Below, piece by piece: positions 50,130 to 58,549 of a stretch of 64,000 nucleotides of DNA. Source of the stretch: Pectinophora gossypiella (lineage: Eukaryota > Arthropoda > Insecta > Lepidoptera > Gelechiidae); contig NC_065422.1 of NCBI RefSeq assembly GCF_024362695.1, positions 6,323,534 through 6,387,533 on the forward strand, in the 5' to 3' direction. The notes under the pieces were generated by a model. The model was not told the DNA's origin. It saw nothing but the letters and a program-made list of their open reading frames with translations, and searched no databases. Within the stretch, counting starts at the first letter, position 1. Each line of letters begins with the position of its first letter. The position numbers were made by a program, and so were the translations under genes.

Positions 50130-50812
50130 ACCTGCACTCGCTGCCAGATGCGCCCGCGGCCCCCGCGCCCCCCGCGCGCCTCCATTAACCGCGTAAATTG
50201 ATTACGTGGAAAATCTGAGAAAATCGCGCGCTAACTGCCGCGCCGCGACTGACAGCGCCGCCGCATGTCAAGTGGCGGCCTCCGAGCATTCCGCGCCGCT
50301 GTCGACGCCGCAGCCGGCTTCTTCAGCTGAATTAACAGCGATTACGACAATGTTTATTGTCGTAGTTAACAAGTTTCTTCTAACTACCATCGCGCTCCTT
50401 CCAACTAAACGACTCGAAATGCTGAGACTCAAGTTTTTCAAATCATTAGTAAAGGCGTTAATAGAGGAAGAAAATTGTGACAGTGAAATGAAAGTCGTTC
50501 TGGAATTTTAGTTTAATTTATGTTTGATTCGATGAATGATTCGCGTGCAGAGGACACGGGAGGAGGTTAGCCGGGGTCCGTTACAGCGACACCTCACTGC
50601 TCGGAGCGGGCCGCGCGTTTCGACGAACTTATTACGACAGATGGCCGGTGCCCGGGAGGCGGGCGCGGGCGCGGACCCCGGCCCTTCGGAGAGATCGACC
50701 TCCGAAATGCGCCCGAGATTGCATTCTTTCGGCGGCGCGGGCGCATTCCACTGCGCGCCATCCGAGCTCCGCGCGCCCGCGCCAGTCGACGCGCGCCCTT
50801 TTGGGGGTTAAG
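50130..50812 (+). promoter_or_regulatory. CpG-dense GC-rich block upstream of an unknown coding exon
   Basis: Base composition changes abruptly from AT-rich intron to a block full of CGCG, GCGC and CCGCGCC strings, then returns to AT-rich after about 51400. Such islands inside a giant intron often mark a promoter and first exon. Two short open frames (50206-50511 and 50536-50811) fall in it. They look like consequences of high GC, and could instead be 5' untranslated sequence. No clear TATA box seen. Confidence 0.45.
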
Positions 50813-51412
50813 ATGTGTCCGTTGCGGCGGGCGCTTACAATGTGGTCCCAGCCGCCGCCCCCCGAGCCCGAGCCCGCGCCGTCGACGTTCCGAGCCCGCG
50901 CAGCCTCCGCTGGCGCACATAGCTGGTGTCGCGGCTGCTGCGGCACGCGCAAGCTGGCGCGCATGGTGAAGCAGCCGCCGGAGTATGGCGTGCGCGTCGA
51001 CCGCTCCTCAGCCCGCCCGCCCGGGCTGCGCGTGCGCGACGAGCCCCAGTACCAGAACCTTGAGGAGCTGCGCAAGCGTCCCGAGTACGCTAACCTCGAT
51101 GAGATCAGTCGCGAGTTCGGTTACCGGTTGTGCCCCGAAGGACAAAACTTGGAAGATGAGGCGATTTACGAGAATATACTGTCAGTGCGTCAGATTCGTT
51201 CCGCGGAAGTGCGTTTAGTGCCAGTGTCTGAAGTGGCGTATTATGAAGGGCAAGGTTACGTGGCGACGCAGGTGCTGAGCAGGAACGGCACGTTCCCACA
51301 GTGCCCGCCGCACACCTGGAGCCGCCTGCAGCACGCCTGCCGGATGACCGGCTCGCTCCGGCTCTTTACTGTAAATATCACCACTCTCATCTCATCAGCT
51401 TGTCAAACGTGA
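50813..51412 (+). CDS. Unrecognised coding exon or intronless gene in the kibra intron
   Basis: From ATG 50813 the frame gives 199 codons to the stop at 51410-51412, or 186 codons to a possible donor GTAAAT at 51371 (phase 0). Residues 1-50 are Pro/Ala/Arg-rich, with a Cys cluster WCRGCC at 38-43 that could be acylated. From Met51 the sequence is acidic and tyrosine-rich, with YQNL (Tyr80), YANL (Tyr92) and YENI (Tyr119). A later SEVAYYEGQGYVATQVL segment is hydrophobic-aromatic. Codon choice is strongly biased and amino-acid composition is protein-like, unlike chance frames nearby. I do not recognise the family. Alternatives are a nested gene whose other exons I cannot see, an alternative 5' exon of kibra, or an intronless gene. 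Alternative in-frame starts are at 50840 and 50963. Confidence 0.6.
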   Translation: MCPLRRALTMWSQPPPPEPEPAPSTFRARAASAGAHSWCRGCCGTRKLARMVKQPPEYGVRVDRSSARPPGLRVRDEPQYQNLEELRKRPEYANLDEISREFGYRLCPEGQNLEDEAIYENILSVRQIRSAEVRLVPVSEVAYYEGQGYVATQVLSRNGTFPQCPPHTWSRLQHACRMTGSLRLFTVNITTLISSACQT

Positions 51413-51754
51413 TGGATGTGTGCAACTTGTTCCAAATTTATAAAAAACTTTCAATAACATACGAGACATTGGATCAATCGTCTCGATATGATGTAGACGT
51501 GTTATTAAATTTTGTGGTTCTTAAAACAGAACAGGATACGGACGAAATGATGTATGTAGTTACTTTTTATAAGCATTCCTTGCAAAAAGTCGTTGCTCAG
51601 GGAGTTATATTGTATTTATGTACACAGCAAAAAACAAGCTTTGGAATTTTGCTCTAATGACTCGTTAATTTTGGTAGTGACTTGATGAATTTCGTACGAT
51701 TGTGTGAAGTTTCGTGACCCCGCTTACCAAATTGGGTGGTTAATTTGAATTATT

Positions 51755-52042
51755 TTTCTTCTATTGTGTTATGAGGTGGATTACCAACCTCATCTACCCT
51801 GGTGTCAAGGTTATTATTGAGCTACCAAAGACCCCTGACACGACTAGTAACCGGGACGGCTTAACATGCCTTCCGAAACACGGATCATTGGATCATTTTA
51901 CTTTTAGACAGTCAGATAATCAGCCTGTAACGTCCTAACCAAACTATCACAAAGTGATTTTTGTGATTTGTCCCCACCGGAATTTGAACCCGAGACCTCC
52001 GGATCGTGAGCACCACGTGAACCACTGGACCACAGAGGCCGT
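51755..52042 (-). repeat. SINE-B, near full length
   Basis: Reverse orientation: TTCTTCTATTGTGTTATGAG, CCAACCTCATCTACCCTGG, an internally deleted tail (ACACGACTAGTAACCGGGAC), the core and then the head CCGGAATTTGAACCCGAGAC with GGACCACAGAGGCCG. The B box has one change (TTTGAA in place of TTCGAA). Confidence 0.8.
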
Positions 52043-52141
52043 ATTTTGCATTGAAAATATTCTGCTCTCTTGTGACTTTATTTTCAATGGCATTTTGTGA
52101 TTTTCATCAAGCATTCAATGCATTTTTAACCTCGGTCCTAA

Positions 52142-52239
52142 AATAAATTCCTTAAATACAATCAGTTTTAATTTTTTGGACCGATAAGTTAATAAATTCC
52201 TTAAATACAATCAGTTTTAATTTTTTGGACCGATAAGTT
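52142..52239 (+). repeat. Perfect 49-bp tandem duplication
   Basis: The unit beginning AATAAATTCCTTAAATACAA and ending GGACCGATAAGTT occurs twice, head to tail, without a mismatch (52142-52190, 52191-52239). A recent local duplication or an assembly artefact. Confidence 0.95.
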
Positions 52240-53082
52240 TTGTACGTTTATTGTTTTAATATAACTTTATCGCTTTGTTAAACAACCGAACTGGTTTTTT
52301 TTTTATTTTATTTATATTTTCCTTGTAATTCCTAGTATTTTAACCTGTAATCTAGATTTTAAGGATAAATTATTTCGTTGTTTGGACTTACGAAACTTTT
52401 TATCATAATAATAAATAATATACTTAACATAGATTATTTTAGGAGATTAAAAAACGCAAGTAACAACACTTAAGACAACAATGACTAAAAACAAAGTAGT
52501 AGGAAGATATTCTAAAAAAGATCTTCCTATTCGGGAATTGAATCTTGGCCCTTTTGACCTAACCTAACCACGACTTTCTTTGCTGACTCTTAGAAGAGTC
52601 TGCGCCATGCTTGACTAGTATTGTAAAATAATTAAGATACTTATTGACGGATGGTGTTGGCTATACCTTCTTACGTATATCCTGCTTCTATCAGAGGGTT
52701 TAGTCAACATCTTTCGTAGTGATTTCATCATTTCTGTCATTAGAAATCCGTCGGTCCCGGCAGGAATAGTTATTTTTTATTTTATTATTGCATTTTTGCT
52801 CATGATGGGTACATGCGTCGTGGTAGACTTTTTTTCTTTTTTTTTTCGAAAGACGCGTGACGACTTGGACGCTTGCCGGAGGGACTGGCCGGAGTACGCA
52901 CAGCAGTGGCAAGCGTCTATTAGGCTAGATTAGATTTAGATTGTTTTTTGCACTGATTTAATTCAGTCACAATTTTAATCGGTACCGATTTTAAGGTATT
53001 AGATACCCTTATAATTTTAACGAAACATTTTTTTTACCGATCTTGGTCACTTTTTAATTGTTTTTTTTTTAATTGTTCGCAG

Positions 53083-53191
53083 GCCAAGAAGGAGATGTAC
53101 GATGTCAAGAAGCAGAGGCTGTGTCTAGCACAAGACGAGTACAAACATCTCAACAATGCTCTATCGACGCTGGCTGCCTCGAGAACGAGTC
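53083..53191 (+). CDS. kibra: kibra exon: first coiled coil
   Basis: A long T-tract and TTCGCAG precede it; the donor is GTAAGT. Phase 0 in, phase 1 out. It encodes AKKEMYDVKKQRLCLAQDEY, then KHLNNALSTLAASRTS. This lines up with the KIBRA helix that contains the conserved QRLxLAQxEYxxL heptads. Charged and hydrophobic spacing supports a coiled coil, known in the family to mediate dimerisation and partner binding. Confidence 0.95.
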
Positions 53192-53660
53192 GTAAGTTTA
53201 CTTTTTTATTCCGATTTTTTTTAATAAAATAAGACATGGTTTATTCCGGACAAAAATAAATGTTAGTAAGTACACAAGAAGAAACCTAAGTTAGTTTTTT
53301 ATTTTTTGGGCCGATCACAGGGGATCACATTTTAAAAGTTAAATTATTTTATTATGGTTACCTACTTATGTGATAATTTTTGTTGTGATTGTGGTATTTC
53401 ATACGGACTATAATATTTAGACTTTATATATAATATTTATTGTACTTTTGTTGAAGCTAACTGCAAATTTTTCGGGCGTCCCAAAATTATGAAGGTTCCT
53501 ATTTGACGACGGAACACGACCTGCACCTTGTCTTGTATTTGTTTCATAAATGTTCTCCTAGGTCTACCCTTCCTTTCTTTCCTTCAATTCCTTTTTAATT
53601 TTTATTGCCTTAAATATACATACAAATAGATCGGTATAAAGTCATTATATTTACAAATAG

Positions 53661-53930
53661 GGCGGATGAAGGATAATAGAATTGCAAAAGCGGTATATAA
53701 AGCGAAAGTTGATGGTAGGGCTGGCAGAGGAAGACCGAGAAGGACTTACGATGACCAAATTGGAGATGTCCTTAGAAAAGGTTTAATAATATCTACTCTG
53801 AACCGGCGTGCGTGTATGAAGCGATTGATGAATGTGGAGGAAGCAAGAGAAGTGTGTCAGGATCGAAGCAAATGGAATTCTATAGTCTGCTTACCCCGGT
53901 GGGAAATAGGCGTGAGTTTATGTATGTATG
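53661..53930 (+). mobile_element. 5'-truncated non-LTR retrotransposon copy with 13-bp duplication
   Basis: TATTTACAAATAG is repeated exactly at 53648-53660 and 53931-53943. The insert begins inside the RT C-terminal coding region (RMKDNRIAKAVYKAKVDGRA in the longer copy) and ends GGGAAATAGGCGTGAGTTTA then TGTATGTATG. The frame breaks near the end (VCLPRWEIG in place of VSAYPGGK) because two bases of the TCTC in the other copy are missing. It lies in the same orientation as kibra, 470 bp after the coiled-coil exon. Confidence 0.9.
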
Positions 53931-54356
53931 TATTTACAAATAGTAGAACCATTGGTATGCGCTATGCAGCAAAATAGTAATTTTCACGTCGTCTTTGCGT
54001 CGATATGACTGCTATACCGGTCTTCGATGATTATTTATTTTTCTGATATTGAAAGTAATGGGCCCAGACATTCTGATTCGCGTAAGGAATTTTAGATGAA
54101 TATGAATTTGCCGTTTAAGGTCTAGGGCCTGCTTGTTTTTCTTGATTGTAATCTTGTGACTCAGGTTTCATTTTACTTTTAATCAAGTATCTATTTCTGA
54201 ATACGCATTTAATTTAAATAATATGTTTGTTTTCCTTCTTATGATAAAAACAACAACATTTTTATCTACGAAGTGTTATTTTTAACACATTAGATTTGTG
54301 TAATTTTCATATTTTCATAAATAAATAAATAAGTATACCAGTACAATTATTGAAGC

Positions 54357-54500
54357 CACTACGCTACTTCTGCGGGTTGGTGGAGTTGTTTGTGGTAGTA
54401 GTCATTCGCCAATTTTCAAGCCGAATGCATGCGACTTGGCTCTAACGACTGTTAGTATATCTCAATAGCCGGAACCGGCCATTATAATGTGCCCTCCGAT
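54357..54500 (-). repeat. Degraded SINE-A
   Basis: CACTACGCTACTTCTGCGGG, TTGGTGGAGTTG, AATAGCCGGAACCGGCCAT and ATAATGTGCCCTCCGATC keep the family-A tail-to-core order in reverse orientation. Confidence 0.45.
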
Positions 54501-54598
54501 CTCCGAACGGAGAAGCTTGAAATTAAACGGAACCGTCTATAGTCCGACAGCTCCCGACATTACTTACTCTTTGATTAAATATTTTTTCTTATCTCTAG

Positions 54599-54773
54599 TG
54601 TGTTCATCAACGACGTCGATGACGACGACGTCGACGACGTCGCGACACGACCCCGACGTGCTTCGGTCGGAGGTGTCGCAGGCGCGGGGCCGCGTCGCGC
54701 AACTGCGCAAGGAGTTGCGACAGGCCCGCGCAGAAGTCGCCAGCGCACGCCGGGGTGTTGATACGCTTGCTGA
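54599..54773 (+). CDS. kibra: kibra exon: Thr/Ser-rich spacer and second coiled coil
   Basis: The acceptor is ATCTCTAG and the donor GTTAGT at 54774. Its first two bases complete a Leu codon from the previous exon. It begins with a low-complexity STTSMTTTSTTS run made of ACG and TCG codons, replacing the Ser-rich spacer of other KIBRAs. It continues RHDPDVLRSEVSQARGRVAQ and LRKELRQARAEVASARRGVD, clearly the DPEILKAEI...RVNKLKREM helix of vertebrate KIBRA. The open frame runs 190 bases past the donor, so the boundary rests on continuity with 55008. GTTAGT is a weaker but acceptable donor. Confidence 0.9.
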
Positions 54774-55007
54774 GTTAGTATTGCTCTATCATTTCAGAAA
54801 GTCCAATTCTCAAAAATGTAGAAAGATTGAAAAACATCCATTACACGAATCTTCATTTTCCAGATTGTGCACTTCTCATAAAAAACATATTCGGGGTATT
54901 AAAACTCCAAAGTACCAACGTGAAGTAACATTGACAATAGAACTTCTTTTGCTTACGAGTAAGTAACATGTAAATCGTTGACTAATTGAACTATCTTCTC
55001 TTTTCAG

Positions 55008-55853
55008 AGTGGAACAAAAACTAAGTTCCCAGCAAGGCTGTTACAATATAACTGAAGCTCAAGCCATAATGACTGAGCTGAAGAACATTCAGAAATCTCT
55101 GACGTCTGGCGAGAAGGAACGCGCGGATCTCATGCAATCACTAGCCAAACTCAAGGACGACCTCACCAGGTTACAACTTGGTGACGCGTCGCCCGACCTT
55201 TCCACATTGAGTCTTCCCCAAGAGAAACTAAGCACTGCCTCACAAACTGACCTGTGTGCTGATCTGGTGCCAATAGGTACCAGGCTAGCAGAAATGGCAC
55301 GGGTACGCCTGCAATACGACGAAGCTAGGAAACGGATACAACAAATCCAGCAACAACTAGCCGACCTCGAAGACAAAGTCCAGCCCGGACAAGCGGAATC
55401 CGACAAAGATCGCCTCCTACTCTTCCAGGAGAAGGAGCAACTCTTAAGAGAGCTAAGGAGTATAACTCCAAGGACGAGGTCGAAGCAGGAAATGAGTGAT
55501 ATCCAATCGGAATGTAAGAGATTAGAGCAAGATTTGAAGAATGCGTTTGAGATGTCCAATAAGTGTATAGCGGATAGACTAAGGCTACATGAAGAGAAGC
55601 AGTTGTTACTGCAGCAGTTGAAGGATGCTTTGACGTCGATGACGACGTTGGAAGGACAGTTGAAGACATTGTCAGCTAGTACGCTGTCTGTCTCCAGCAG
55701 TTCAAGTCTAGGGTCGCTGTCTACGGCGAGTAGTAAAGGGTCCCTGAGTTCGGGGATCAGTTTTACGGACATATACGGAGGTCCGCAGATAGCGAGCTCC
55801 TTCCAAGCGGACAAACCTATAGATATGGTGGACTTGCATAGGAGAGTGGAACG
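55008..55853 (+). CDS. kibra: kibra exon: main coiled-coil region
   Basis: The acceptor is TTTTCAG and the donor GTGAGT. The first base completes Glu with GA from 54772-54773; the last two bases start an Arg codon. It has 281 whole codons. It includes QGCYNITEAQAIMTELKNIQ, the SLTSGEKERADLMQSLAKLK block, the SSQTD-like motif (TASQTDLCADL), LQYDEARKRIQQIQQQLADL and ERDRLLLFQEKEQLL-type heptads (written here as SDKDRLLLFQEKEQLLREL). A Ser-rich stretch follows, then the conserved SFTDIY-type element (ISFTDIYGGP) and MVDLHRRVER. All are collinear with fly and vertebrate proteins. Long antisense frames exist but are shadows. Confidence 0.97.
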
Positions 55854-56373
55854 GTGAGTTTTTATTTATTTAACCGTTAAAGAAGTTATTTCTTGCAAAT
55901 GTATGTAAACCAAAGACAAAATTGTAGCTATCATCTTTACTCTCGTGTTTTTTGTATCTTGTTCTTTCTTTAGTGAAACATGTTTTTTTTGGCTGTCAAT
56001 ATGCACCGGCACTGTTTTCAAACAGTAATTAAAAACAATACTTATTAGAGTTATCCCGTTTCTGACTGGGTCCTCTTACCTAACCTGAAGTGGTGCGACT
56101 GCTTGTCTGACCTTCCAACCCGAAAAGGAAAAGCCAGCGCAATAAATGTTAGGTCACATAGGCACCTCCGAAATGCACATCTTGGGATTTTTCACGATGT
56201 TTTCCTTCACCGTTGAGCAGCTTTTCACAACTTGTATAGCCGGAGAAAAGAAGGAAAACCTCGGCACAGGGCCTTAGACGTTCTTTCGAAAAAAATACTT
56301 ATTAAGATAAGTTTTCGTTTTCCTGGTAGTACAGACTATAATAAATCATTGTTTTAACAATCAACGGTTGCAG
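55854..56373. other. kibra intron (520 bp) with repeat C
   Basis: About half of it (56050-56280) is a family-C repeat: TTATCCCGTTTCTGACTGGG, CTTACCTAACCTGAAG, TGACCTTCCAACCCGAAAAG, CACCTCCGAAATGCAC and TTTTCCTTCACCGTTGAGCA, then a CTCGGCACAGGGCC end. The rest is AT-rich. Confidence 0.8.
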
Positions 56374-56509
56374 GTTACTCCGAGGGTCCAGCTACAACAC
56401 GGACAGCGCGACCCCAGCTGCCAGCAGTTCTCCGTCGCAGCCCTCGTTGTCTCCGCGCAGCAGCCTGTCTTCCGCCAGCCCGCCGCCGCCACCACCGTCT
56501 TATAACCAG
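56374..56509 (+). CDS. kibra: kibra exon: Ser/Pro-rich segment with PPSY
   Basis: The acceptor is GGTTGCAG and the donor GTAACT; it ends in phase 0. It encodes LLRGSSYNTDSATPAASSSP, SQPSLSPRSSLSSAS and PPPPPPSYNQ. SPRSSLSS plus SPP is the signature of the KIBRA middle region, where mitotic kinase sites have been mapped in the human protein. The terminal PPSY is a class I WW ligand (PPxY) and could contact WW proteins in cis or trans. The frame continues through the donor into a LINE insertion. Confidence 0.93.
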
Positions 56510-56527
56510 GTAACTTACTCGTACGGT

Positions 56528-56682
56528 AAGCGTGCTAGAGGAGCACCGATTAGGTGGGTGGACCAGGTCAAGCAGGTGGCAGGGGGGCCTATACAAAGAG
56601 CTGTACATATGGCACAGGACCGAGCCCAGTGGAGGAAGATTACATATAATCCCGACCCTCAGCAGTGAGGGACAAGAAAGAA
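56528..56682 (+). mobile_element. Truncated LINE insertion 18 bp after a kibra exon, 12-bp duplication
   Basis: TACTCGTACGGT is repeated at 56516-56527 and 56683-56694. The 155-bp insert encodes KRARGAPIRWVDQVKQVAGG, then PIQRAVHMAQDRAQWRK, typical of the extreme C-terminus of a LINE polyprotein (RP-x-RW-x-D, A-x-DR-x-x-WR). Its stop TGA is at 56666-56668. It belongs to a different LINE family from the 53661 and 56825 copies. It sits in sense with kibra and in the same frame as the upstream exon. Confidence 0.9.
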
Positions 56683-56824
56683 TACTCGTACGGTTACGAG
56701 CACTTTAGTTTTACGTCATAACATAACAGGCAGTAAGAGGTATCTTCATCCAGCGCAAGATGAATTATGTATCCACACTGTTATTTTTAGTAAATGAAAA
56801 TAATATATTCACTAGAATCCTTTA

Positions 56825-57445
56825 AAAAAAATGTGATGAAGATATAGAAAGGAGAGTGAGATTGGGTAATTCAGTGAATGGGGCAATGCACGCAGTTGTT
56901 AGTAGCCAATGTATCTCGCAAGATGCGAGGATGGCTGTTCACAATGCAGTGCTTGTCCCTACGCTGAAGTACGGTAGTGAATGTTGGGTATGGCAGAAGA
57001 AGCATGAAAGTAGGATCAATGCCGTAGAAATGAGGTCTTTGCGTAGCATCTGCGGTGTGAAGTTGAGTGATAGAGTGAGAAACAGTGTGATAAGACAGAA
57101 ATGTGGTGTAAAAGACGATATAGTGACTAGGATTGAGAAGGGAATGTTAGGTTGGTTTGGACACGTAGAGCGGATGAAGGATAATAGGATTGCAAAAGCG
57201 GTATATAAAGCGAAAGTTGATGGTAGGGCTGGCAGAGGAAGACCGAGAAGGACTTATGATGACCAAATTGGAGATGTCCTTAGAAAAGGTTCAATACGAT
57301 CTACTCTGAACCGGCGTGCGTGTATGAAGCGATTGATGAATGTGGAGGAAGCAAGAGAAGTGTGTCAGGATCGAAGCAAATGGAATTCTATAGTCTCTGC
57401 TTACCCCGGTGGGAAATAGGCGTGAGTTTATGTATGTATGTATGT
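56825..57445 (+). mobile_element. 5'-truncated non-LTR retrotransposon, longest copy, 14-bp duplication
   Basis: ACTAGAATCCTTTA is repeated at 56811-56824 and 57446-57459. An intact frame (56856-57419, 187 codons) carries the RT C-terminal hallmarks: TLKYGSECWVWQKKHE, MRSLRSICGVKLSDRVRN, GWFGHVERMKDNRI, RGRPRRTYDDQIGDVL and AREVCQDRSKWNSIV. The 3' end is GGGAAATAGGCGTGAGTTTA plus a TGTA microsatellite tail, as in RTE-like elements. The catalytic part of the polymerase is absent. Same family as 42960 and 53661. Confidence 0.93.
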
Positions 57446-57582
57446 ACTAGAATCCTTTATTACGCTATACCTAGGCAGCAATACAAAAGTCAAAGTTGAC
57501 AGCTGTCAACATAAAAAACATTCGATTAATAAACAACTTGAAGTGAACGCATCCGAAACACACACCTCAACAAGCTTTCTGT

Positions 57583-57705
57583 TCTTCTTCTTATCGTGTG
57601 CGTTGTGAGGTGGAATACCAACCTCATCAACCCTGGTGCACGTTAAGCAGTTGGTCCCGGTTATTATTTACTGATGTAAGTGAGTAATCGTTACATGAGC
57701 TTTCT
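57583..57705. repeat. SINE-B inverted mosaic
   Basis: The first half, TTCTTCTTATCGTGTGCGTT to ACCAACCTCATCAACCCTGG, is family-B tail in reverse orientation. It joins directly to CACGTTAAGCAGTTGGTCCC and GTAAGTGAGTAATCGTTACA, which is forward-orientation core and tail. Confidence 0.7.
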
Positions 57706-57714
57706 GTTAGTCCA

Positions 57715-57875
57715 GCGTGATAGATGGTGAGCCGTATCGCCGTCTATAATGGTCGAGCCAACTGTGTTGGTGAAAACTGATAACTCACTGGTGCAAGTCT
57801 GGTACCAGGGTTGAAAGCGGCGATCCCCATTTGAGAAGTAAGCCATTGTACCACAGTGACTAGAGTACTACCATG
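57715..57875 (-). repeat. Another dispersed repeat, possibly tRNA-related
   Basis: GTATCGCCGTCTATAATGGT, CGAGCCAACTGTGTTGGTGA, CTCACTGGTGCAAGTCTGGT and ACCAGGGTTGAAAGCGGCGA, then GTAAGCCATTGTACCACAGT. On the minus strand this looks like a diverged tRNA-like head. Only one copy in the window; recognised by memory of lepidopteran repeats. Confidence 0.35.
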
Positions 57876-58212
57876 TCGAAGAATTTGAGCTATAAGCATG
57901 TAGGAAAGTGAGAAATCTATGGAAGGATAATTAATGGGAATTTGATTGTTTATGGAATGAAAGGAAGATGGTTAATGAATGGGACGTAAGGCAGTTTTTT
58001 TTAAAGTAAGAGAGGGGAGTCGATGGAGCAATGATTTGTGTAAAATATAAGGAGTAAAGACATTTAAAATATCCCGTGTTATTTCTATATCCCACAAGCA
58101 TAGAACAGTCTCCGCTTGTTCTAGCCAGACGCAAGCAGTTTTATTATTTGTATGTTTGTATAATATACACAAATTGTACGCATTTCATGTCTGTATCTAT
58201 CTATTATAATAA

Positions 58213-58549
58213 GATAACATAACATAAACAGCCTATATACGTCCCACTGCTGGGCACAGGCCTCCCTTCAGTCAACCGGAGGGGGTATGGAGCATATTCC
58301 ACCACGCTGCTCCAATGCGGGTTGGTGGCGTTTTTTACGGCTAATAGCCGGGACCAACGGTTTAACGTGCCCTCTGAAGCACGGAATCATCTTACTTTTT
58401 CGGACAATCAGGTGATTCGAGCCTGAGAAGTCCTTACCAAACAAAGGACAGTCTCACAAAGTGATTTCGACAATGTCCCCATCGGGAATCGAACCCGGAC
58501 CTCCAGATCGTGAGCCTAACGCTCTAATCATTAGACCACGGAGGCTGTC
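58213..58549 (-). repeat. SINE-A, full length, 10-bp duplication
   Basis: ATTATAATAA flanks it at 58203-58212 and 58550-58559. Reverse orientation: tail GATAACATAACATAAACAGC, CTATATACGTCCCACTGCTG, CCGGAGGGGGTATGGAGC; core GCCGGGACCAACGGTTTAAC and GGACAATCAGGTGATTCGAG; head ATCGGGAATCGAACCCGGAC and TTAGACCACGGAGGC. The best reference copy of family A here. Confidence 0.92.

Larger units (their letters stand above)
15024..53082. other. Giant kibra intron (38.1 kb)
   Basis: It starts with GTAAGC and ends in a long T-tract followed by TTCGCAG. It separates WW2 from the coiled-coil exon. Contents are mobile-element remnants, listed separately, plus the GC-rich coding exon near 50.8 kb. I see nothing beyond AT-rich unique-looking sequence in roughly 17640-18220, 19970-21010, 24020-25290, 25430-26980, 27110-28760, 30900-32100, 36550-38110, 39080-40720, 43200-44880 and 47060-49840. 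The low-confidence exceptions are noted as findings. Confidence 0.8.

Noticed and set aside
50206..50511. 101-codon frame in the GC island
   Set aside because: Its second half becomes AT-rich and hydrophobic without a recognisable domain; more likely untranslated leader or chance, though not excluded.
50648..50812. Upstream extension of the unknown exon's frame
   Set aside because: The extra 55 codons are Arg/Ala/Pro-rich and need a non-ATG start; the ATG at 50813 is the first good initiator and other frames are equally open here.
51301..51657. 118-codon frame overlapping the end of the unknown exon in another frame
   Set aside because: The overlapping frame at 50813 has far better coding character; the remainder lies in AT-rich intron-like sequence.
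53651..53960. Possible extra kibra exon in the 1.4-kb intron (103-codon frame)
   Set aside because: The frame is a LINE fragment bounded by a perfect target-site duplication.
54774..54966. Extension of the kibra exon past 54773
   Set aside because: The frame is open but the encoded sequence loses all family similarity, whereas the GTTAGT donor joins directly to the conserved exon at 55008.
55089..55814. Long antisense open frame (241 codons) on the minus strand
   Set aside because: It lies entirely opposite the kibra coiled-coil exon, whose plus-strand translation matches a known family; the antisense frame is a by-product of that exon's codon use.
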